Assembly: GCA_031284275.1 (NCBI GenBank)
Contig: JAITAD010000024.1
Location: forward strand, 1 to 21,088
From: Tannerellaceae bacterium
GTDB lineage: Bacteria > Bacteroidota > Bacteroidia > Bacteroidales > Tannerellaceae
Direction: 5' to 3'
Length of the DNA stretch: 21,088 bases
Of this stretch, positions 8,397-16,082 are shown piece by piece. Made by a program: the position numbers and the translations under genes. Under the pieces are notes generated by a model. The model had not been told where the DNA came from. It worked only from the letters and a program-made list of their open reading frames with translations, and made no database searches. Every line of letters begins with the position of its first letter. The stretch's first letter is position 1.

Positions 8397-9636
8397 CCTG
8401 CTCACTACCGACCTCCCTTTCATGACGACTACCGATATCCGTATCGCCGATTACGACTATCTCCTCCCCGACGAGCTGATTCCCCGTTACCCGCCTGCTC
8501 GCCGCGATGCTGCCCGCCTGCTTGTCGATCGTCATGGCGAGCTTGCCGACACACGTTTCCGCAATCTCCCGGACTATCTTCCCTCCGGCAGCCTCCTCGT
8601 CTTCAACAACAGCCGTGTCCTCCCTGCCCGCCTGCATTTCCGCCGCCCTACCGGCGCCGAGGTGGAGATACTCTGTCTCTCCCCTCACGACGCCCATTAC
8701 GAAGCCGCCCTCACTGCTTGCGGACACTCCGACTGGCGCTGCCTCCTCGGTAACGCCCGCCGCTGGCGGCAAGGCGTTCTCGAACAGGCGCTGCATATCG
8801 GCCGGCAATCCCTGCGCCTTACCGCTACGCGACATGCCGATGATCCATCCCGTATTACCTTTGCATGGGATCCTCCCGATTACACCTTCGCCCGGATTCT
8901 CGATGCCGCCGGCAGCCTCCCTCTGCCTCCTTATCTCAACCGTGACCCCGTCCCTCGCGATGCCGTCACTTACCAGACTGTCTATGCCAGCGTCAGCGGC
9001 TCTGTGGCAGCGCCTACCGCAGGACTGCACTTCACTCCTCGTCTCCTCGCTGAACTGGACAGCGCCGGATACCGGCGGCGGGAAGTCACTCTGCATGTTG
9101 GCGCCGGTACGTTCCGCCCCGTCAAGGGTGAGATTGCCGACCATCTTATGCACGACGAGTATTTCACCCTCAGTCTCGAAACCCTCGAAACCCTCCATGC
9201 CGCTCTCGGAAGCATCATCGCCGTCGGTACCACTGCCGCCCGTACCCTCGAGAGCCTTTACAGTCTCGGCTGTTCCATCGCCGAAGGCAATATCCTTCCT
9301 TCTCCGCTCAATCCCGATATTCCTCACGTCCCTCAATGGAGGCCTTACGATGCTTGCAACAACCGCCTCACTTCCTCCGAAGCTCTCCTTGCCCTCATCC
9401 GTCACATGCAGGCTCATCGACTATCTCACCTCGTCGCTACCACACGTCTGCTCATCCTTCCTGATTATACGCCCCGCATTACTCGCGGCATCATCACTAA
9501 CTTCCACCAGCCGCGCAGCACTCTCCTTCTCCTCATCGCCGCCTACTGCCCCGACTGGCGCCGCCTTTACCGCCACGCCCTCGCCCACCGTTACCGTTTC
9601 CTCAGCTATGGCGACGCTACCCTCCTCCTCCCCTGA
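8389..9636 (+). CDS. queA: S-adenosylmethionine:tRNA ribosyltransferase-isomerase (QueA-type, long paralogue)
   Basis: A 415-residue protein with the full set of QueA signatures: FNNSRVLPARL (72-82), APTAGLHFT (208-216), TLHVGAGTFRPV (234-245), GTTAARTLESL (280-290), TNFHQPRSTLLLL (370-382) and YRFLSYGDA (402-410). QueA transfers the ribosyl part of AdoMet to preQ1 in the tRNA wobble position to make epoxyqueuosine. This copy is longer than the ~350-residue canonical enzyme and matches the second, longer QueA-like form of Bacteroidetes, so its exact reaction is less certain than the family. Two starts are possible: ATG 8389, overlapping the dnaE stop by 8 bp and favouring coupling, or ATG 8422 (TTTDIRIADYDY), which aligns better with the usual N-terminus and would leave 404 residues. 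It is probably cotranscribed with dnaE. Confidence 0.85.
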   Translation: MPDLLTTDLPFMTTTDIRIADYDYLLPDELIPRYPPARRDAARLLVDRHGELADTRFRNLPDYLPSGSLLVFNNSRVLPARLHFRRPTGAEVEILCLSPHDAHYEAALTACGHSDWRCLLGNARRWRQGVLEQALHIGRQSLRLTATRHADDPSRITFAWDPPDYTFARILDAAGSLPLPPYLNRDPVPRDAVTYQTVYASVSGSVAAPTAGLHFTPRLLAELDSAGYRRREVTLHVGAGTFRPVKGEIADHLMHDEYFTLSLETLETLHAALGSIIAVGTTAARTLESLYSLGCSIAEGNILPSPLNPDIPHVPQWRPYDACNNRLTSSEALLALIRHMQAHRLSHLVATTRLLILPDYTPRITRGIITNFHQPRSTLLLLIAAYCPDWRRLYRHALAHRYRFLSYGDATLLLP

Positions 9637-9695
9637 CTGCCCTCTCAACTGTGATCAAGCCACGCTGAAACAGCCTTCCCCCCTCTTAATTTTTG

Positions 9696-9703
9696 TACTT
9701 TTG
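9696..9703 (+). promoter_or_regulatory. Putative -7 box of the AlbA_2 regulator gene
   Basis: TACTTTTG matches TAnnTTTG exactly and lies 27 bp before the ATG at 9731. No convincing TTTG is seen 19-21 bases upstream, where the sequence is C-rich. It suggests the gene has its own promoter rather than reading through from the QueA-type gene. Confidence 0.4.
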
Positions 9704-9730
9704 TTCCGTGATGGTATACTGTAAAATGGC

Positions 9731-11308
9731 ATGATAACCCGAAACAAACTCAAAAAACTGCTCACCGATATGGAGAGCTATCACATTGAGCGGACAGCTT
9801 CGACCAACAATACCGATAAGTTCTGCCAAGCTATCTGTGCTTTCTCCAACGATCTTTCGGGAAGCGAAAAGAATGGTTACCTGATCATCGGGGTAAAGGA
9901 CAACGGGGAATTGTCAGGCTTGAAAGTAACCGATAACTTGTTGTTGCAAATCAGTAACATCCGTACAGATGGGAACATATTGCCCCAACCCATAATGGCG
10001 GTTGCTAAATACGGTTTCGAAGGCGGTGATGTGCTGATGGTAGAAGTACAGCCTTCGGGGTTTCCACCGGTGCGCTATCGTGGACGGGTGTGGGTACGGG
10101 TAGGCCCACGCAAGAGCATCGCTTCGGAAGCCGAAGAAAAAAAGTTGGCCGAAAGGAGGCTTAACAGCGCTCATTCTTTCGATGCCATGCCTTGCAGAGG
10201 AACGACGATATCTGACTTGGATACCTCACTCATCAAACGGGAGTTCCTCCCCAAAGCGGTAGACGAAGAGATATTGGTCGAAGACAACCGCTCCATAGCA
10301 GAACAATTGACTTCTTTGGGATACTATGATTTACATTATGATTGCCCAACCAATGGCGCCATCATCCTGTTTGGGAAAACCCCTGAAAGATATGTGCATG
10401 GCGCTTATGTTCAGTACGTCCGATTTAGAGGTGTAAACAGGGCGGATGATATCGTCAACGAACATAAGTTCAATGGGAATCTTTGTAGGGAACTGGTGAA
10501 AATGGACACGTTTATCGAAACGAGTATATCACAGAAACGCCCCATCCCCGTGAGTGTCCTTAGGGAAGAAACCGTATCCAAATACCCCTATTGGGCTACC
10601 CGCGAGTTATTGATGAACGCTATCATGCACCGTGACTACGATACCAATTCTCCCGTATTGTTCTACGAATACGACGACCGGATAGAAATCCAAAACCCCG
10701 GCGGGCTGTTCGGAAATGTTAGCCCCGCTAACTTCCCGGACGTAAGCGATTATCGCAATCCGTTTATCGCTGAAGCCATGAAGATACTGGGCTACGTCAA
10801 CCGTTTCAGTCGTGGTGTGTACCGTGTGCGAAAAGAATTGGAAGAAAACGGTAATGGTGCAGCATCCTTTGACTTTTCCCTTAGAACGACATTCAAAGTT
10901 CAAGAATACCTGTCTGTCAAGTATTTAGAGGCTGGTTTTGGAATAGATATCACCCAAGAAAAAGCCCAAGAAAAAGCCCAAGAAAAGCCCAAGAAAAGCC
11001 CCAAGAAAAGCCCAAGAAAAGCCCAAGAAAAAGCCCAAGAAAAGCCCAAGAAAAGCCCAAGAAAAGCCCAAGAAAAAGCCCAAGAAAAGCCCAAGAAAAG
11101 CCCAAGAAAGGCCCAAGAAAAGCCCGGAAAACTTCGAGAGGAGATAATGAAAAGAATCAAGTCTAACCCCTATGTGACTCGTCAGGCATTGGCCTCATCG
11201 TTGGAAAGTACGCCGGACAGTATCAAATATCATCTGCGACAACTGACAATCAAGGGGGTCATCAAACACGAAGGTTCCACAAAATCCGGAAAATGGATAA
11301 TATTGTGA
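9731..11308 (+). CDS. AlbA_2 / HATPase_c_4 putative transcriptional regulator with repeat linker and winged helix
   Basis: A 525-residue soluble protein of the Schlafen AlbA_2-containing regulator group (COG2865 type). Residues ~15-140 form the AlbA_2 domain (ICAFSNDLSG, GYLIIGVKDNGELSGL). Residues ~280-380 form HATPase_c_4, with RELLMNAIMHRDY (291-303, N-box E292/N296), NPGG (322-325) and RNP (342-344). Residues 409-466 are a Lys/Pro/Glu-rich repeat, and 467-525 look like a winged helix (TRQALASSLESTPDSIKYHL). Such proteins are usually annotated as putative ATP-binding transcriptional regulators; the target is unknown. The start is ATG 9731. A 7-codon open frame (9711-9734) ends across it as ATGA. 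By eye the gene is less GC-rich than dnaE and the QueA-type gene beside it, which may mean transfer. It ends 6 bp from the convergent receptor gene, with no visible terminator. Confidence 0.85.
   Translation: MITRNKLKKLLTDMESYHIERTASTNNTDKFCQAICAFSNDLSGSEKNGYLIIGVKDNGELSGLKVTDNLLLQISNIRTDGNILPQPIMAVAKYGFEGGDVLMVEVQPSGFPPVRYRGRVWVRVGPRKSIASEAEEKKLAERRLNSAHSFDAMPCRGTTISDLDTSLIKREFLPKAVDEEILVEDNRSIAEQLTSLGYYDLHYDCPTNGAIILFGKTPERYVHGAYVQYVRFRGVNRADDIVNEHKFNGNLCRELVKMDTFIETSISQKRPIPVSVLREETVSKYPYWATRELLMNAIMHRDYDTNSPVLFYEYDDRIEIQNPGGLFGNVSPANFPDVSDYRNPFIAEAMKILGYVNRFSRGVYRVRKELEENGNGAASFDFSLRTTFKVQEYLSVKYLEAGFGIDITQEKAQEKAQEKPKKSPKKSPRKAQEKAQEKPKKSPRKAQEKAQEKPKKSPRKAQEKPGKLREEIMKRIKSNPYVTRQALASSLESTPDSIKYHLRQLTIKGVIKHEGSTKSGKWIIL
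10953..11122 (+). repeat. Tandem array of 11- and 12-bp units inside the regulator gene
   Basis: I count about 15 units of CCCAAGAAAAG (11 bp) or CCCAAGAAAAAG (12 bp), with one unit gaining a C and one carrying a substitution. Most are 11 bp, not a multiple of three. Three 11-mers therefore read as KAQE, KPK and KSPR in succession, and each 12-mer adds KAQE. All six frames through the array are open, which explains the long antisense open frames here. Confidence 0.95.
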
Positions 11309-11314
11309 AATACA

Positions 11315-13411
11315 TCAAAAACTGACTGACAGCAGCGCTTTCACACTGCGTCCCATCCCTTGCACCAGCGTCTCGAAGGGACGGTAGGGGTTGTCCCCTA
11401 CGTTATCCACCCGCAGTTTTGCATCTATCGTCACCCGTCCGCGGCGTGTCACACCTCCCGATGCTCCAAAGAGCACATATCCGGGCGAGATATACCCTCC
11501 CTCCGATGAAGGCGCTATCCGCCGTTGTGTCCCGTAGAATCGTATGTCGCCACCGACGTAAAACGACAGCCGGGAGTTCATCGTCCGCCGCAGGCTCAGC
11601 TCATGGAAGCCGTTCAGCGGCGGGATTGTCCGCAGTGGCGCACCTGTTCCGAACCACCCTGCCGAGGCTTGACTGTCCGCCTCATTCTCCCCTGTCTGCA
11701 ACTTGTCTCCATGTGTGTAGACCAGCGACCCGCGATACGACAGCCGATTATCGGCATGTAGAAACTCTTCGCTGTCGAAAGACACCGATAACTCCCCACC
11801 GCATATCCGCGCCCGTTCAATGTTGAGGTAGGTGTAGTTGATTCCGCGTTTTCCGGAGTTTCGCCAATATTCCTGCGAAATAAAGTCATGGAAAAAGTTC
11901 GCAAACAGACTCAGGTCAAACGTCAGTCTGCCTACCGTACCCCGCAACCCGCCGTCTACATTTAACCCATACTCCGGCGTCAGATTCGGATTCCCGTAGA
12001 TGATACCGTCCGATGCCGACCGGATGATGAACATCTCCGTCGCATCCGGCATCCGGCACGAACGCGCTACCTGTAACGACACAAATACATTATCCGTCGC
12101 CGAGTATACCACTCCGCCCACCGCATTCCATGACCGTACCACGCTCCGCCGTCCCTGCGCCATTGCCGTGTCATGTACAGCCCCTTCCACGACCACCGAT
12201 CCGTCCGTCCGCAGCCCTCCGCGCCATTTCCAACGCCCTGCGAGGTATTCTCCCTCGGCGAACACCCCGCCCATCATCACCCCTGCGTCTTTACTCACCC
12301 GATTATGGATAAAGGCATCCAGAAAGAAATCCGTCGCATCCGTCGGCGATTCTATACGGTACAGTACACCGTCTGAACCCACCGACAGCTCTACCGTCCC
12401 TACAGCCCAACGGCTGAGCGCCCGGTAACCTCCGTAGCCGTTACGATAGTTCACATCCTCTCTGTACGACAGCAGTCCGCTTCCGGCATCATAACTGTCC
12501 TTGCGTTGCCGTCGCTCTTCATGGTCGTAATAGACCGACGCTTCCAATCGCCGCAACCGCCCTGCAGGCAACCACCGTACCGTTGCCGAGGAATGGAACG
12601 TGTTGTCGTAAGGATTATACATCCGCATGAACGTCGTCCCGTTGAAGCCCAACGGATGCCCCCAAGGACCACCGCCGTGGTACTCTGCCTCTGCCGAGAC
12701 AGCTACTCCGCCGTATCCCTCCCAATGGTAAGCTCCACGGACGTCTTTGTCACGGTAAGATGAGTTCTGTAGCCGTTCGCCGCTTCCCCGCCGGTAGTCT
12801 CCGGCCGAACGGTAACGCCCCGAAAGGGTTACTGCATGGTCCATATTTGCCCACGACACGTGCGCCAACACAGCCTCCTCGCCGTTGTTCGTCCCGTAGC
12901 TGGCAAGTCCACGTCCGTGCACGCCACGGCGGAGGAATGGCGCACGGCTCTCCATGTTGATAATCCCGCTGATAGCTCCCGGTCCGTATTGCACCGAGGC
13001 CGGTCCTTTAATAACTTCCACCTTCGCCAAGTCGTACACGTTCACCCCCTGTCCCATGAATCCTCCCGAGAAGTTTCCCATTCGGCGGTTACCATCTTTC
13101 GTAATCAGCAGCCGTTTCCCTCCCAGTCCACGCAGTGCGATGGGCGAGTGGTATTCGCCCCGTTTTGTGATACCCGGCGCCTGCTCCAATACGTCAATGA
13201 GCGCCGTAGCGATTTTCTCCTCAATGACGTCATAACTTATCTCTGTCTGCGAATAGCTCAGTGTCAGCGCCTGACGTGGTGCAGGAGCCGTTATTGTCAC
13301 CTCAGGCAGCCCCACGCTGTCTCGTAACGCCGATTGCCCCCAAGCCGATTGCCCCCACATCGCCGAGGCCACCAAACCGGCCGTCCACACCGTTGTCGCC
13401 CTGCCTCTCAT
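11315..13411 (-). CDS. TonB-dependent outer-membrane receptor (haem/siderophore/metal type)
   Basis: A 698-residue outer-membrane receptor. A signal peptide (about residues 1-27) is followed by a TonB-box-like stretch (LPEVTITAP), a plug domain (about 55-155, with ALRGLGGKRLLITKDG and VEVIKGPASVQYGPGAISGI) and a 22-strand-type barrel ending in the classic aromatic residue (LLSVSF). NPNL at 474-477 preceded by an FRAP-like CRMP segment resembles the two boxes of haem-type receptors, but similar boxes occur in other receptors, and I see no histidine between them. There is no N-terminal carboxypeptidase-like domain, so it is not SusC-type. ATG 13411 is preferred because it forms an ATGA overlap with the binding-protein gene; ATG 13417 is also possible. 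It is the last gene of the uptake operon and would take substrate across the outer membrane with TonB energy. Confidence 0.88.
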   Translation of the reverse strand: MRGRATTVWTAGLVASAMWGQSAWGQSALRDSVGLPEVTITAPAPRQALTLSYSQTEISYDVIEEKIATALIDVLEQAPGITKRGEYHSPIALRGLGGKRLLITKDGNRRMGNFSGGFMGQGVNVYDLAKVEVIKGPASVQYGPGAISGIINMESRAPFLRRGVHGRGLASYGTNNGEEAVLAHVSWANMDHAVTLSGRYRSAGDYRRGSGERLQNSSYRDKDVRGAYHWEGYGGVAVSAEAEYHGGGPWGHPLGFNGTTFMRMYNPYDNTFHSSATVRWLPAGRLRRLEASVYYDHEERRQRKDSYDAGSGLLSYREDVNYRNGYGGYRALSRWAVGTVELSVGSDGVLYRIESPTDATDFFLDAFIHNRVSKDAGVMMGGVFAEGEYLAGRWKWRGGLRTDGSVVVEGAVHDTAMAQGRRSVVRSWNAVGGVVYSATDNVFVSLQVARSCRMPDATEMFIIRSASDGIIYGNPNLTPEYGLNVDGGLRGTVGRLTFDLSLFANFFHDFISQEYWRNSGKRGINYTYLNIERARICGGELSVSFDSEEFLHADNRLSYRGSLVYTHGDKLQTGENEADSQASAGWFGTGAPLRTIPPLNGFHELSLRRTMNSRLSFYVGGDIRFYGTQRRIAPSSEGGYISPGYVLFGASGGVTRRGRVTIDAKLRVDNVGDNPYRPFETLVQGMGRSVKALLSVSF

Positions 13412-14439
13412 CGCCATTCAAACAATCGGCGGTATTCGCGATCCGACAACGTATAGTTGTAGAACAAACGGTAAAACTCCCTGATGTGCTTCTCGGTGAT
13501 ATCTTCCGTCTGTTCCCCGAAAAGCCCCATGAACCATATCAACCCCGCCAGACGGTTGGCCGACGGTGGGATGTCGAACCACGAATAGGGGTCTTCCGGC
13601 ACATAGTATACCCGTCCCGACTGCACCGCCGGTAACGTCCGCCACAGCGACGATTTGCATACCGTTCGGTAAGGGTTTACTTCTCCTTTCCCTACGCAAA
13701 GGATATACTCCGGTCGCCAAAGCAGTAGTTGTTCTATCGATACGTAGGCGAACCCGTTCGCCCCCGGCGGAGCTGCCACCACGTTTTCCACCCCCAGAAC
13801 ATCGAACAGTTGCGCATGGCGGCTTCCCCGCGGCGCCGTCCGCAAGCCGTTGGCATCGTTCGCCATGTAGGCTCGTGGCCGTTTCTCTCCCACTGTATTT
13901 CGTCGCTGTATCTCTTCGACATCCCTGTAGACCGAACGTATGAAGCCCGACAGCTCCGCCGCACGTGCCTGCCGCCCCAGTAAATTGCCCAGAAAGTCTA
14001 TCGCCTTGTCCATGTGCATCAGGTCGATATCCACCACCACGAGGGGTACGTTCACCCGTTTCGCAAAGGCGGCGTATTCCTCTATGCTCGTGCGGTCTTC
14101 CGGAAAGGCTCCTACGATGAGCGCCTCAGGATGCAGCCGCATCACCTCTTCTGCTTGCCGCATGTCCACCTCTCGGAGTCGGCTCCATGCCGGTGTGATG
14201 AACATGAAATACGAAGCACGCATCCATCGCGCCCGCGCTATCATCAGTTCGCCGGCAACGGGGAAGAGCAGTACATTCGTCTTGTTGTCGTAAGGCAGCA
14301 CCCGACGCAAGGTATCAGGGAGCGTCACTTCACGCCCCGCCATATCCCGTAACCGCCTGCCCCATGCCGGCATCGACAAGGTTACCAGAGCCGCCGCCAA
14401 TGCGCACAGCGTTACTCTTCTTTGCGCAGTCCCTGCCAT
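13408..14439 (-). CDS. Periplasmic ABC-transporter substrate-binding protein (FecB/BtuF type)
   Basis: A 343-residue periplasmic binding protein of the helical-backbone (TroA-like, Peripla_BP_2) group used for iron chelates, haem or cobalamin. The N-terminus has a Sec signal (LCALAAALVTLSMPAWG) without a lipobox cysteine, so it is probably soluble. Typical segments are RDMAGREVTLPDTLRRVLP at the mature start, a long linker-helix region, and the C-terminal SANRLAGLIWFMGLFG. It overlaps the lipoprotein gene upstream by 28 bp and the receptor downstream by 4 bp, so all three form one transcription unit. No permease or ATPase gene follows, so the inner-membrane transporter must be elsewhere or the protein has another use. 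Ligand is inferred only from its neighbours. Confidence 0.85.
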   Translation of the reverse strand: MAGTAQRRVTLCALAAALVTLSMPAWGRRLRDMAGREVTLPDTLRRVLPYDNKTNVLLFPVAGELMIARARWMRASYFMFITPAWSRLREVDMRQAEEVMRLHPEALIVGAFPEDRTSIEEYAAFAKRVNVPLVVVDIDLMHMDKAIDFLGNLLGRQARAAELSGFIRSVYRDVEEIQRRNTVGEKRPRAYMANDANGLRTAPRGSRHAQLFDVLGVENVVAAPPGANGFAYVSIEQLLLWRPEYILCVGKGEVNPYRTVCKSSLWRTLPAVQSGRVYYVPEDPYSWFDIPPSANRLAGLIWFMGLFGEQTEDITEKHIREFYRLFYNYTLSDREYRRLFEWR

Positions 14440-15305
14440 TGCAGCGTCAGCCGTTGCGTGTCCTTTCCTACCCCTTTGAAGCGTGTGACCATGAACTTCG
14501 CATACAGTCCCTCACGTGTGCGGACGAGAAATACCGGCTGCAAAGCATCCTGCGCCTCTGCATCCGCTTCCGGACTGGAGAATATGCCGCCGACATTCGG
14601 TCGAAACTTGTTCCCTATCGTCAGTTGCTGATACAACTCCTGCACCGACTCCCGCAGCAGGATACGTCCGTCCACTACGCCATCCGTTGTCTTCGCAGTC
14701 AATTCCGTCCGTAGAGCATGAAGGTCTATCATTTCGTCCGTTCGCAATGCATCAATATGCCCTGCGATGCTATCATAGGTGAAAACGTTGAAGTAGTCCC
14801 GTCCTTGCCCCACCATTGCCGCCGCCACCGTCGTGACCGGATCGTTCGGGTCGGTATAGAGGAAGATGACAGGGTACCCTGTGTAGCTATAGTCCCCTGT
14901 GGCCTGCGGCACGTAGGCAAACTCGTTATAGAAGAGCAGGTCATAAGCGAAAGCCGCTTCGGCAGACTCACCTGTTGCCGTATCGGTATAGAGGCGTATG
15001 GGCAGGGTCCCTTCCTCCGTCGGGTTATTCGGATGCCATGGCGGCAGGTCTGTATCAAGATACAACGTATCCAGCGCAGCTCCTCCGACATGAAAGAAAT
15101 CCATCCCGAAGCCGTTCCGCACTACCGGCGGGTGCCGTTCCACCAGACAGACTTTCAGTCCGTAGGCATCCTCTCCATATTCTATTCCGTTCGGCTTGTC
15201 GCTTGTATCATCCAATTCCACTTGCCGACAATTCCACAACCCTGCCGCCACCCCTGCCATCATCACCCACACCGCTACTTGCCGTACAAGCCCTTTCCGT
15301 CTCAT
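14412..15305 (-). CDS. Putative HmuY-like haem-binding lipoprotein
   Basis: About 297 residues from ATG 15305. The N-terminus (RRKGLVRQVAVWVMMAGVAAGLWNC) is a signal peptide with a lipobox-like LWNC, so Cys26 may be lipidated, though Asn at -1 is unusual. The C-terminal segment FLVRTREGLYAKFMVTRFKG, followed by a final beta strand (RLTLQWQ), recalls from memory the C-terminus of Porphyromonas HmuY (FFVRGADGNIAKVQFTDY). A central FAYDLLFYNEF could match the DWDMALH segment. HmuY captures haem at the surface and hands it to a TonB receptor, which fits the next two genes. In-frame ATGs also exist at 15326 and 15308, but the -7 box at 15351-15344 puts the transcript start near 15337, favouring 15305. 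Family assignment is tentative; an unrelated secreted lipoprotein is possible. Confidence 0.5.
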   Translation of the reverse strand: MRRKGLVRQVAVWVMMAGVAAGLWNCRQVELDDTSDKPNGIEYGEDAYGLKVCLVERHPPVVRNGFGMDFFHVGGAALDTLYLDTDLPPWHPNNPTEEGTLPIRLYTDTATGESAEAAFAYDLLFYNEFAYVPQATGDYSYTGYPVIFLYTDPNDPVTTVAAAMVGQGRDYFNVFTYDSIAGHIDALRTDEMIDLHALRTELTAKTTDGVVDGRILLRESVQELYQQLTIGNKFRPNVGGIFSSPEADAEAQDALQPVFLVRTREGLYAKFMVTRFKGVGKDTQRLTLQWQGLRKEE

Positions 15306-15343
15306 CATCTCGCTTATTGCTACCAATACCTACATATCGCATA

Positions 15344-15351
15344 CAAAAGTA
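15344..15351 (-). promoter_or_regulatory. Putative -7 box of the uptake operon
   Basis: On the minus strand TACTTTTG (15351-15344) is a perfect TAnnTTTG. The -33 region has only a weak match. It lies 39 bp before ATG 15305 and about 18 bp before ATG 15326, so it helps choose the downstream start. A 13-bp palindrome (15388-15400) lies further upstream. Confidence 0.5.
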
Positions 15352-15387
15352 AGCATGTTTAAGATATTAACCTGTCTCAAAGACTTA

Positions 15388-15400
15388 TTTTTGTCAAAAA
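15388..15400. repeat. Short palindrome TTTTTGTCAAAAA
   Basis: Two perfect 6-bp arms around one base lie between the divergent uptake-operon and efp promoters, about 37 bp upstream of the minus-strand -7 box. This could be an operator. It does not resemble a classical Fur box, and short AT-rich palindromes can occur by chance. Confidence 0.35.
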
Positions 15401-15461
15401 ACCGTACTGGTTAGATTTTGGCGTTCTGCCTCAGGATGGCGCTGTCCTTGAAACGGGAGGA

Positions 15462-15492
15462 GTTGGCGGTTAGGGGAAAAGTGATACCTTTG
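15462..15492 (+). promoter_or_regulatory. Bacteroidetes-type promoter of efp-ftsH-GH67
   Basis: GTTG (15462-15465), a 19-base spacer, then TACCTTTG (15485-15492) agree well with TTTG...TAnnTTTG. The -7 box ends 26 bp before ATG 15519, giving a short leader. Confidence 0.55.
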
Positions 15493-15518
15493 GCGGGCTT
15501 AATTTAAATGATTTGGGA

Positions 15519-16082
15519 ATGGCAACGACGGCAGATTTTAGGAATGGGATGTGTCTGAATCTTGATGGGGTGTTCTTCTTCATCGTGGAGTTTCTGCATG
15601 TGAAACCGGGTAAAGGGCCGGCTTTCGTGCGTACGAAACTGAAAAACGTGGCTACGGGGCGGGTGATAGACAAGACGTGGAACGCAGGGGTGAAGGTAGA
15701 AGAAGTGCGCATCGAACGCAGGCCTTACCAATATCTTTACAAGGATGATGCAGGGTATAACTTTATGCATCCGGAAACTTTCGAGCAGATATCCATCAAG
15801 GGCGACCTCATCGAAGGAGTACAGTTTCTTAAAGACGGCGACATGGTGGAGGCTATGGTACATGCCGACAGCGAGACGGTGCTGACCTGCGAGCTGCCCG
15901 TCCACGTGACGCTTGAGGTGTCCTACACCGAGCCGGGTATGAAAGGAGATACGGCGACAAACACGCTCAAACCGGCAACGTTGGAGACAGGCGCCGAGGT
16001 GCGTGTGCCGCTCTTCATCAACGTGGGGGAGAAAATTGAGTTGGATACGCGGACGGGGGCTTATGTAGGCCGAGTGCGATGA
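15519..16082 (+). CDS. efp: Translation elongation factor P
   Basis: A 187-residue protein matching elongation factor P along its length: KOW-like domain I, then two OB domains. EF-P binds the ribosome between P and E sites and relieves stalling at consecutive prolines. The tip loop reads VKPGKGPAF with Lys at position 32, the place that is modified or left bare in different lineages. [17 protein letters not shown] and the C-terminal [16 protein letters not shown] and [18 protein letters not shown] are hallmark segments. A TTG six bases upstream (15513) would add only two residues; ATG 15519 gives the normal [11 protein letters not shown] start. Its stop overlaps the ftsH start as ATGA (16079-16082), so the two are translationally coupled. 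Confidence 0.97.
   Translation: MATTADFRNGMCLNLDGVFFFIVEFLHVKPGKGPAFVRTKLKNVATGRVIDKTWNAGVKVEEVRIERRPYQYLYKDDAGYNFMHPETFEQISIKGDLIEGVQFLKDGDMVEAMVHADSETVLTCELPVHVTLEVSYTEPGMKGDTATNTLKPATLETGAEVRVPLFINVGEKIELDTRTGAYVGRVR

Noticed and set aside
4734..8423. 1229-codon open frame on the minus strand opposite dnaE
   Set aside because: It is a shadow of dnaE. High GC at third codon positions keeps the antisense frame open; the translation has no recognisable domain, whereas the plus frame is a complete DnaE.
8380..9417. 345-codon minus-strand frame and overlapping plus frame (8507-9724) across the QueA-type gene
   Set aside because: Both lack family motifs, and the QueA signatures are all in the 8389-9636 frame.
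10900..11160. Antisense frames encoding hydrophobic FLGFSWAF-type repeats
   Set aside because: They come from the tandem array being open in all six frames; there is no start signal or other protein character.
9731..11308. Reading the HATPase-like domain as a two-component histidine kinase
   Set aside because: There is no histidine phosphotransfer domain or sensor part; HRDY/NPGG/RNP and the AlbA_2 N-terminus fit the putative regulator family instead.
15327..15518. Calling this intergenic region a replication origin
   Set aside because: The composition flip is suggestive, but no DnaA-box cluster or typical origin genes are seen, so it is kept as a finding only.
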